A stretch of 64,000 bases of DNA from positions 5,291,156-5,355,155 of the forward strand of contig JASXTE010000014.1 of assembly GCA_030280995.1 (NCBI GenBank). The letters are read 5' to 3'. This document shows, in pieces, positions 1 through 8,718 of this stretch; within the stretch, counting starts at the first letter, position 1; each line of letters opens with the position of its first letter. A program made the translations under genes and the position numbers. The notes under the pieces were generated by a model that was not told the DNA's origin, searched no databases, and saw only the letters and a list, made by a program, of their open reading frames with translations. This stretch comes from Hemileia vastatrix. Taxonomy: Eukaryota > Basidiomycota > Pucciniomycetes > Pucciniales > Zaghouaniaceae.

Positions 1-460
1 AAAAATAAAAATAAAAATAAAAATAAAAATAAAAATAAAAATAAAGATAAAGATAAAAATAAAAATAAAAATAAAAATAAAAATAAAAATAAAAATAAAA
101 ATAAAAATAAAAATAAAAATAAAAATAAAAATAAAAATAAAAATAAAAATAAAAATAAAAATAAAAATAAAAATAAAAATAAAAATAAAAATAAAAATAA
201 AAATAAAAATAAAAATAAAAATAAAAATAAAAATAAAAATAAAAATAAAAATAAAAATAAAAATAAAAATAAAAATAAAAATAAAAATAAAAATAAAAAT
301 AAAAATAAAAATAAAAATAAAAATAAAAATAAAAATAAAAATAAAAATAAAAATAAAAATAAAAATAAAAATAAAAATAAAAATAAAAATAAAAATAAAA
401 ATAAAAATAAAAATAAAAATAAAAATAAAAATAAAAATAAAAATAAAAATAAAATAAAAT
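1..460. repeat. (AAAAAT)n hexanucleotide microsatellite
   Basis: About 75 almost perfect copies of AAAAAT run from the window edge to about 450, with two AAAGAT variants near 43-54 and two AAAAT units at the end. The tract continues beyond the left edge, so its full length is unknown. It lies just past the 3' end of minus-strand gene B. The related locus at 43640-43980 has only short A-rich runs with a few AAAAAT units in the same place, so this looks like an expansion inside the retroelement spacer. Confidence 0.97.
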
Positions 461-531
461 CAAATTATATATATATATCTGTTAGCTGTTATTATTTTTA
501 TTCTATTTAGTAATTTTTTAAATTCTTTTAT

Positions 532-2076
532 TTAATGAAGAGATGAAGAAGACTCTGGCAGTGGGTCCGGATGGTGTTGGCGTTTTTGTTTCTTGTTTGG
601 ATTAGAGGAACAACTTTGTTCTTTGTAGTGCAGGCGGCTGGAGAAAGTATATGGGTTATAGTGGTCTGGAACTGTGTCAGAAGGTAAACATTGGAAAGAA
701 GAAGATGAAGCAGGAATGGAGTGCTGGAAAGTGTTCTTGATAATTTGAGACATCTTCCATTGGTCATCAAGTAGTTGTTTTCTCAGATTCTTCTCAAAAT
801 CATTCAAAGGACCATGGAGAGCAAAGGCCTTGAGCATGTTGGAGCACATCATGCTAAGGTGTTGCTTTATATCAACATAATCCAGTGTCAAAGTAGTTAC
901 AAGGGGTTGGCCAGCTCCAAATGCAGCTGCAGGAGGCGGGGTTCCAACTAAAAGCAGAAGAATTGGTTCAATAATTATTCTCTGTTGAAGAAATTGAATT
1001 TTGTTTTTTTATTTTGGTACTTACAGATTGGGAGATCCTCAAATTTGTATGCAGCCAGAATCTGGACGGATGAAGAGTGTTGAATAGGTGTTGTAGGAGG
1101 GTCCACCAGATGGAGGTATGGATTTTTGGGGTCATACTCTAAATGGTGTTGAGAAGATGAAGGAGAAGAAGGAGGTTCCTGTGACCTGGTTGCAGCAGCA
1201 GGGCTGTTGTTTTTGTTATTGTTTATATTATTGCTTGGTGCAGGTTTGATAGATACTGGCAGAGGATTGCCTGGTTGATTGAAGGAAGGACCAGGAGATG
1301 GTGATCTGCTGCATGAAAAATCCAGAAGAAAGAGAAGTATCAGAGGAATAATTGGCAGCAAGAGGAGAGTTGAATTTTTTTCTTCCTGAAGTAACAGGAG
1401 GTTTTTGTTTAGAAACAGTGTTGGCTGTTCTGGTGTTTGGAGTGGGTCCTCTAGGAAGCCTTATAGAGATGTTGGAGTTTCTGGTGTTGATAGAAGAAGA
1501 TATGGTGGCAGTAAGAATTTTTCTGGGAGCATTATGAGGTTGTGTTGTGGAGTTATTGGTGTTGGATGGAAGAATTTGGGAGTTCTGAGCATGATTTTTG
1601 TTTTCTGATGAGGCGGGCCGGCTGCCTGATGTCAGGAGAGCTGCCTGGACACCCTCTAGCAGCCTAGGAGATGATTTTGACGCCATTTTTGCTGAATTTT
1701 CTGAGAGAAAAGCAGATTCTTGAGAGGATGAAGCTGGTCTTTTAGGAATGGTCTTGGTTATAGAACAATGTGATCTTCTGGAAGTAGCAGAAGACAAAGA
1801 GGAAGAAGCAGGTCCAAGCTCTGGTGACCTGGTAGGAGATCTGGATATATATTTATGTGAAGGTGAAGGCGGAGGTATTGGGTAGTTGGGATCTCTGTCA
1901 CACCTTCTCTTTTTGGAATTGCAAGAATCACAGGCCCTGTTATAGAATTTGGCCTGGGAAGTAGGAAGAGTGAATGTGCAAGGTCTGCACATGTGTATGC
2001 ACTGTTTAAAAGCGTAGTCCTTAGGAGAAGTGAAGCAGGGAAGGTCCAATGGGTCAAAATTTGGTGATCCAGCCAT
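532..2076 (-). pseudogene. Antisense gene B of family B retroelement: Cys-rich Ser/Pro-rich protein (frameshifted copy)
   Basis: Reads leftward from ATG at 2076 to a stop at 532-534. The N-terminus has cysteines spaced C-x3-C-x2-C-x15-C-x2-C-x6-C, the last half (CDSCNSKKRRC) resembling half of a Zn(II)2Cys6 cluster with its basic residues. A long Ser/Pro/Asn-rich stretch follows, then a more conserved C-terminal block beginning TLDYVDIKQ. An intron is predicted at 1024-948: GTAAGT donor, TTTTAG acceptor, 77 nt; joining it keeps the frame into the C-terminal exon. A frameshift near 1303-1320 breaks exon 1; the homologous copy at 42145-43633 runs straight through there, so a small indel is likely. 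Unbroken, the product would be near 490 residues. Its strand is opposite to the adjacent LTR. Zinc binding and any DNA-binding role are inference. Confidence 0.7.
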
Positions 2077-2225
2077 AACCTGTGAAGGAGCAATAGTGGA
2101 GAGAAAAGAGATGAATAAACAAATTTATCAGTGATGCATAGATTTTGAAGAAAGAGTGGAAGTTCAGCAGGTTGGCTACAGAGAATTGTGCATGAAGGCG
2201 GCACCGCATTTGCTATGCAACAATC

Positions 2226-2650
2226 TGTCAAGACTTTAAACTGAAAATTGCAAGAAGTCTGTCAAGACTTTAAACTGAGAAATGGTATAGTCCCCCAAGA
2301 CTATAAACTGAGGATGGTTTAATGGTTGAGTCCTTCAGGACTATTAACTGATAATGGGAGTTTGAGTGATTCTGGAAGAGGGCATCCAAGGGGGAGTCTC
2401 TGAATTTTGTTAAGGCAACTGTGGGGGTAACTGATGAGCTGGCTGCTCTGTAGAACAGTTACCCCAGAATGTTAGTTTGTTTCTTTGAGTCTTAAATGTT
2501 TTGATCTCTAGTTCTGTCTTTTTGATTTAGGGTTTTAGTCCCCCAAGACTATAAACTGAGGGTTTTGAGTCCCCCAAGACTATAAAATGAGGGCTGTTAG
2601 TCCCCCAAGACTTTAAACTGAGGATTAGTCCCCCAAGACTTTAAATGAGG
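2226..2650. repeat. Dispersed short repeats AGTC-N6-GACT between antisense genes A and B
   Basis: About eight copies of a 23-25 nt motif (core AGTCCCCCAAGACT followed by ATAAACTGAGG) lie between the two antisense genes, near 2226, 2261, 2291, 2326, 2536, 2569, 2599 and 2627. The outer AGTC/GACT can pair in most copies; in the copy at 2326 the arms lengthen to AGTCCT/AGGACT. The same motif, in the same orientation relative to the genes, recurs at 41651-42030 and 44295-44575. Confidence 0.85.
2424..2465. repeat. Hairpin module GGGGTAACTG...CAGTTACCCC
   Basis: A perfect 10-bp inverted repeat (2424-2433 with 2456-2465) encloses a 22-nt loop that itself contains GAGC/GCTC arms. It belongs to a conserved block of about 110 bp with three other copies, at about 41772-41830, 44381-44440 and 44650-44705. 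Confidence 0.8.
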
Positions 2651-2731
2651 AAGTTTTTTTATGATAATTGGCTACATTCAGGAAGTCTGGAGAGGTCAAG
2701 AATTTTTTTTATTTCTAAGTTAAGATATTAA

Positions 2732-3398
2732 TCAAGTGTCAGGAGGCAGAGGAGAATCAACAGATGTAACAAAATGTTCAGCATTGGCTTTGAATTGTTG
2801 TATGAGGTTCTTCCTTTTCTCAAGATCCTGTGGGTTCCTAGTAGGAGTGGATTGGAAGTAGTTTAATAAGAGATGCTTCTGTTGAGAAGAATTTTGTTGA
2901 AATTTGTCCTTGATGGTGGGCAATGGATTAGGTGGGGGTGCTTCAATGGTTCCCACATTGTCATCATCACTGTTAGGAGGGAAATTAACTGGAAAATTGT
3001 CAGATTGAAGTCCAGTATGAAGAAATTTTGGGCTTACCATCAGAAGGACCAGGGATGGTAGAGCTAGTGGTATTAGCAAGGTTGGAACTCTTTTTTGAAG
3101 GTTTTATTTTTTGGACCAGTCTGGGGATCAGGATAGATGGCCTGGATCTTTTGGTGCTGGTAGAAGGTGGATCAGGTTGTGGAGAAGGAGAAGATGCTGA
3201 AGAGGAAAATGGACCAGGTCTGAAGCAAGTCTTCTCTCTAGAGTGGCAGGAATCACAGGAGGTTCTGTAGGGATGAGCCGCTGGTGAGATGGTACAGATG
3301 AGATTTTTGTCAATGCAGTATTGGCAGGGGCCCATGTCAGTAGCAGATTTGGAAAGATAGTTGAACATGGTGGTTGTGGTAAAGGAGAATGTGGACAT
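2732..3398 (-). CDS. Antisense gene A of family B retroelement: Zn(II)2Cys6-like small protein
   Basis: Two exons on the minus strand, 3398-3038 and 2988-2732, joined over a 49-nt intron (2989-3037; GTAAGC donor, CTGAC branch-like site, TTTTCCAG acceptor), give 205 residues. The N-terminal third holds C-x2-C-x6-C-x12-C-x2-C-x6-C (CQYCIDKNLIC, then CDSCHSREKTC), which fits the spacing of fungal Zn(II)2Cys6 binuclear clusters. A Ser/Pro-rich basic linker and an acidic SDDD stretch follow, and the C-terminal part (KRKNLIQQFKANAEHF) may be helical. The start at 3398 is the longest; the in-frame ATG at 3368 is the one conserved in the second copy. The gene begins about 20-50 bp from the LTR on the opposite strand, so antisense LTR promotion is plausible. 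No enzyme motif is visible and the function is unknown. Confidence 0.72.
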
Positions 3399-3406
3399 TC
3401 TTTATT

Positions 3407-3415
3407 GGAGGGAGG
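3407..3415 (+). other. Polypurine tract before the 3' LTR (family B)
   Basis: GGAGGGAGG followed by ATTT lies directly before the LTR start TGTCTCCC. The same sequence (GGAGGGAGGA) flanks the LTR of B3 at about 40904-40913 on the minus strand. A polypurine tract primes plus-strand synthesis, so the LTR at 3420 should be a 3' LTR of an element whose pol lies to the left of the window. Confidence 0.75.
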
Positions 3416-3419
3416 ATTT

Positions 3420-4507
3420 TGTCTCCCAACATTGGCGGGGCCCATTGTTGTTTATTTGGTGTTGTTTTGGTATGCCTTAAATGGCATTGTTTAAATAATT
3501 AGGTGTTTTTCTAGAATTAAGCAGCAAATATTGGGACTACAGGGATTTGGGTACTACTATTGGATAGCCCCTGTTTTTCTCTATATTTTATGTCTTGATG
3601 ACATTTTTTCATTGTCTAAGTATTTGGGGAATAATTTTTCATTTTTCATTTTAAAAGATTGCTGTTGAATTTTGTTTTTTGTGTTTTACGGTCTAACATT
3701 AATTCTTAGGGCTAAATGCTTTGTACGTTTAGAATGAGCTAAATTTTCTCTACATTTCATGTCCCAATTGTGTTACAGTGTAATTATGTGTTTTAAGGGT
3801 CTAAGTAGTTGTAGTTGATTTTTCTAAATATTTAGGGTGTTTTTGGTGGTTTTCTGGCTTCAGGGTGGTCACACCACTTCAGGCGGGCCTCCCTACATCA
3901 GGCAGACCACCCACCTCAGTGCTAGAGGGCTGGGAAGCGTTTCTAGGGAGGTTTTATGCAATTTGGCGGTCAGGAACGCCAAATTTGTGGGTGTGCATGG
4001 GCTCTTAGTTAGTAGTCTGTGTGTATATTGTGAATAAGACAGTTTGTGGAAACTTCAACTTTCATACAACCATCCGCAGGTGATATCCTTGTTCCTCACT
4101 CAGTTTTCACTGTTTTTTGGCCACAATTGGCTGTGTTTGTTGCAAAGTGAGTTCTTCCTTTAACTTAACTTAGCAACTGTTTTCTCTGGTATAGTCTTGC
4201 AAGATATATCAAGTATTATTTCTGTCTCTGGTGTGGATTTGCAACCTACATCAAGTATCATTGCTTTCTCTGGTGTTGACATTGGTCTACATTTCAGTTC
4301 TTTGGCTTGGTAGTCTGTCTTGAGACTACTTTCTTGACAGATCAGGTAGTCAAGTGTGTTGGAAAAGGAGCTTTTGGTAAACAGGAACCAATTTACTGTA
4401 GCAGGTAAATCTCACTTATTTTTCTAAAGGGACAGGGGTTTTTCTCTCTGGTTTTACTCCAACTCCCTTTTTCAAGGCCTATAGCTAGTAATATAGGATT
4501 TTCTACA
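3420..4507 (+). mobile_element. Family B Ty3/gypsy 3' LTR
   Basis: About 1088 bp, starting TGTCTCCC and ending TCTACA. It is homologous along most of its length to the interrupted LTR at 6131-8718 and to the reverse complement of 39996-40903. Shared blocks include the CCAACATTGG region near the start, a GC-rich patch around 3860-3990, and the terminal block with AAAGGGACAGGGG and CCAACTCCC. Antisense genes A and B abut its 5' end. A short open frame at 3837-4037 within it is not considered coding. Confidence 0.8.
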
Positions 4508-5576
4508 ACATGTCTATAAAATCTTTTTCCATTTATAGCTGATTGATCAAAATTAATTATAAAGTTTATTTTATAATCACTGTTTTAAAAAATAAATAGT
4601 TAGATAAATAAATTGAACATTTTTGATAAGCAATAAAGAAAAGTAAATTGACAAACAAATAAAAAACTTTAAGTTAACAAAAAAATAATTTTTTGATAAT
4701 GATTTGAAAGGGTACAGTAAAAGATACCTAAAAAATTAATTCAGAATTAGAATCATTAGATTAACTTGTCAAAAGTGTAAAAAAGAGTAACAAACCAAAA
4801 TGGTATGAAATACAATAGCAAGAAAAATTTGATTACTGGTAATTGGATAAGGTCAAGAAAATAATACCAATAATTCAAAATGATAAAGCAAAAATATGAT
4901 CAATAATTTTTGAAAAAGGTAAGTGAGACAGAGAAAGGAAAAATAAAGTTGGTGGCAAACAGATGTGGATATCATGAATTTTCACTGATCTCTTTTTCAA
5001 AAAAATGCAGCTCTCCCAGTCATATGATACACTTCATCTAAATTCCAAGAATGATGTTTCAAAGAAACTGTATGCAGAATGATCATTTTTTCCTATGTAT
5101 AAATTAATTCCACCTAGAATTTACTTTGCTGCATGCTGCACAGATGAAGGTTTGTGGCATGCTGCATTTCACATCTAAAAAAAATTGACACCACATAATT
5201 CTAGCTACCATGTTTCATATAGCTAAAAAACATTCACTCATCACATTTAAATTTACATTGCATCAAAATTATTTAATTTTTAATTTTTTTAAAGGGAACT
5301 ATAATGTGCACCACCTATTTCTAAAATATGAACCTCCCCACCATATTAAATTGGAAGAGTTTTAATTATGCAATTTTTTTGCCTTGTCCTTTTTCCTGAT
5401 CTTACTTGGCTCAAAATATCAAAACATGACCAATGTTTCTGAAAGCATCATTGGATTTTGTTTCTATGTGTAACAATGGAAGGCTTTTTCTAACCAGCTG
5501 AAGAGTGTTTTATATCTTATTTGAACACATTTTTCTTTATTTATGTATTTTATTTAAAAAATTTACTTTTTATTGC
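4508..5576. other. AT-rich sequence without recognisable genes
   Basis: No long open frame or known repeat was recognised. Around 5135-5170 the string GCATGCTGCA occurs twice in direct orientation. The far right end leads into the hairpin cluster. Confidence 0.6.
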
Positions 5577-6039
5577 AGCCAGATTTCTACTGGCTTCTTT
5601 TTGGGAACCTTAATTTATGACCCAAGCCTTTGAAATTAGATTGGGACCCTTAAATTTCAAATTAGTACTTCCAGCCAGGGGAAACCTGGCTGGAAGTGTT
5701 TCTTTTGGCCAACCAAAGTCCCTTTTAGCAACTTTGGTTGCTTGCTTTTACATTTTCCACCCTCTCAGCCAATTTACTAAGCTGGGAGGTGGCCAAATAT
5801 GCATGCAACGTGTGTTGCACACTTGCTTCCATATTTCATGCAGCTGACTTGAAATCAGCTTCATGCAGTGCATTTCACAGCCAGTTTTTTTTTCTGGCTG
5901 TGCAATGCACACAGAGAAACCAAATTCCCTGCAAGGGACTTTGTTTTCTAAAAGGTAAGTGATTTTCCCCACCAGGTGCAATCAGTGCGGGAAGTGAGAG
6001 ACAAGTTAGACCAAAGTTGTTTGAAAGCAACTTTGGTCT
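5577..6039. repeat. Cluster of about nine consecutive hairpins
   Basis: Successive inverted repeats: AGCCAG/CTGGCT (5577-5595); CCCAA/TTGGG (5621-5645); a perfect 13-bp stem ACTTCCAGCCAGG with a 5-nt loop (5667-5697); CAACCAAAGT/ACTTTGGTTG (5710-5740); CCTCTCAGC/GCTGGGAGG with one G-T pair (5761-5789); TGCAAC/GTTGCA (5804-5819); CATG-c-AGCTGA/TCAGCT-t-CATG (5837-5865); GTGCAT-tt-CACAGCCAG with a T9 loop (5868-5910); a perfect 12-bp stem AGACCAAAGTTG (6008-6039). A weaker CCCT/AGGG hairpin is at 5921-5943. Loops are short. Open frames across this stretch look like by-products. Confidence 0.8.
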
Positions 6040-6130
6040 TAAAAACATTTAAAATCATAAAAAAAAAGGGAATCATGGGAAAAAAATGAGAAAGGTAGAA
6101 AATCAAACAAAAAATTAAAAATTAAAATGT

Positions 6131-8718
6131 TGTGGTCTTCCAACATTGGCAGAAGCCTTTGTTGGTATGTCTTAATTGGCATTGGTTGGTTAATGGAGTT
6201 TTTTTCTGGTTTTATTCAATGAATATTGGGACGACAGGTATGTGGGTACCACCATTGGATAGCCCCATTTTTTCTCTATATTTGATGTCTTGACAATATT
6301 TTTCATATTCCAAGTTTTAAGGGGTCATTTACTCATTTTTCATTTATAAAAGCTAGCTGTTTAATTTTGTTTTTTGTGTTTTAAGGGCTAACCTTAAGTC
6401 TTAGGGTTAAGTGCTTAGTACCATTAAGTAGAGCTAATTTGTCTCTATATTTTATGTCTCAATGTTGTCATAGCTTAATTTTGTGATTTAAGGGTTTTAG
6501 TAGTCATGGTTGATTTTTATAAGTATTTTGGGCTTAATTGGAGGCTTTTGGTGGTTTTCTGGCTTCAGGGTGGTCTGGCTGCCTCTAAGTGGGCCTCCCA
6601 ATGTCAGGCGGACCTTCTGCCGTGGTTCTAGAAGGCTGGGAAGTGTTTCTAGAGGGTTTTTATGTAATTTGGCTGTCAAAAGTGCCAAATTTGTTGCTGT
6701 GCATGGGCTTTTTAGAGGGTGGTCTGTGTGTACAAACTGAATAAGACAGTTTTTGGCAACTTCAATTTTCATACAACCATCCGGAGGTGATATCCTTGTT
6801 CCTCACTCAGTTTTCACTGTTTTTTGGCCACAATTGGCTGTGTTTGTTGCAAGGTTAGTTCTTCATTTAACTCAACTTTGGCAACTGATTTCTCTGGTGT
6901 AGCTTTGCAACCTACATCAAGTATTATTGCTGTTTTCTGTGCAAAAAGTGCACAGTGTTTTGTTTTTCTGGTGTGGATCTTTCTGCATCTCAGGTTTTGG
7001 GTTCTTTGGTTCTCAGTGGTCTGCTATTGGCTACTGTCTTGACTTGTAAAGCAGTCAAGAAATTCTTTGGAAGGGGTATTGTAACTGTCAGCCTGTATAT
7101 CTCCAGGACTGAGTAAAAAGTGATTATAAGTTATGTTAAACACATTAACTATACATGGGAATAATAAATAAGAGTACACAAATAGTATACATAAGTAAAA
7201 TTATGATAATACACAAAAAAATGCCATTATAACACCTTATATACATGCATATATCCACCTTTTATAGGTCTTATGTACTTAATATTAAGTTGGAATATGT
7301 TAGGGTAATATTAAGAACCTTAAGTATAAGGCTACATAATTTTTAAGTACACTTAAAGCTGTTATATTCATTGTTTTATGCAAAAAACAAGAAATGCGCT
7401 TTATTTCACTTAAAAGTTGACTATATGTGCTATAAAATTGAGAATATCAAAATTGCGCTTGGACAGATCAATTGGGCTCATTTAGAACTATTGATTTGGC
7501 TATTTAAATGCATAAAAATAACACTTTTCAAATTTGGTGTTTTTTATGCCAGAAATGGCTTCTGTGTACTGGCCACATACTGCCTGCTTTTTTCCCGTGT
7601 GAATAGCTTCATTTTTAGCAAAGTTAGCTTTTTCACACTATAATTACCCCACATTCTATGCCCACTGTGGGGAAACACACTAAAATAGGCGACAGGCGCT
7701 TATTTAGTGTCCTAGCTTAATTAATAATGCATTGACCTTGTTTATATGCACTAATTTCATTAATAACCTCACTCTTGGCACTTTATTTCATCACCACGCT
7801 TAAATTCGCCTAATTTTAGTCAAGGATTTACCCGTGCAAGCGCCTGCCAAGAACTGCATGTAGTTACCCCACATCTCATGCTCTTTTTTAAGTTTTTGGG
7901 TGGTTTCTCAGTCAATTTTGGTTATTTTTGAATGGGAATTTCACGTAGTATAATGTCAGGATTAGCCCCATTATTCTACAGTAAATCCCCCTTATTATTA
8001 AGCTATTATTAACCTTAAAAAGTCTCCTTTAGTCTTTAATATTATTGTTTTATATGCATATACTCTCTTTTTGTCTTTTTCTTTAATTTTGATGGATTTT
8101 CCTTATTATTCCAGTACTTTGGCGGTTGTTACTTGTTTAATTATGTCATGGGTCACTGGGGATGTTGATGGGAAGGTCTATTAGTTGTTTTTAGGCGTCA
8201 TGAACTGTGTATTGGATGGTATACCAAGGGATTTATTGGGGAACTCAGTGTGTATAAAAGGAGGAGGTTTTTGGGTCTTGTTTCTACATTCTTTATCATT
8301 ACAATTTAACCAATATAACCAAATAAATTACAATACATATCAATTAGTACTTTTATAAGACTTTTGAATAGTATCTGAATTATATAATCTATTTTTCTAC
8401 CAACTACAAAGATTGTAAGCCATATATAAGAATAGTGAGAATTATATTACTGAGACCTTTATATTTGATTATATTTTACAACTTAGTGGATTAAAACTAC
8501 AGTATTCATATAGGACCATTAAAATCTTCTAGAAAACTGACCATTCAAGCTAGTTCGCGTCCTTGTACTTGACCTTAGCCTGACATTAACAGTCTCTAAT
8601 TTGCTGTAGAAAACAAATCTCACCTGGTATTTTCTCAAAGTGACAGGGGTTTTTCTCTCCTGTTTTACTCCAACTCCCTTGGTCAAGGCCTATAGCTAGT
8701 ACTATATGATTGTCTACA
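6131..8718 (+). mobile_element. Solo family B LTR, interrupted by another LTR
   Basis: 6131-7085 and 8591-8718 together match the LTR at 3420-4507. The left part starts TGTGGTC and the right part ends TCTACA. It is flanked by ATGT at 6127-6130 and 8719-8722, consistent with a target duplication, and no PPT or PBS is seen beside it, so it is probably a solo LTR. A second LTR (7086-8585) sits inside it. Confidence 0.75.
7086..8585 (+). mobile_element. Solo LTR of the A4-related type, nested in a family B LTR
   Basis: Starts TGTCAGCCTG and ends CTGACA. Its first 30 bp match the start of the LTR at 61547 (the shared part includes GGACTGAGTA). It is flanked by GTAAC (7081-7085) and TTAAC (8586-8590), a 5-bp target duplication with one mismatch. 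A TATA-like TATAAAAG lies near 8254. A 7-bp CCCCACA/TGTGGGG hairpin occurs near 7646-7672. No internal coding region is present. Confidence 0.7.

Noticed and set aside
1..460. Telomeric repeat
   Set aside because: AAAAAT is not a known fungal telomere unit and the tract borders retroelement sequence.
5617..5981. Overlapping small ORFs on both strands
   Set aside because: They run through the hairpin cluster; inverted repeats make both strands look alike, and no conserved motif is visible.
5577..6039. Mitochondrial origin of the hairpin cluster
   Set aside because: Surrounded by LTR retroelements with nuclear-type introns; no mitochondrial gene in the window.
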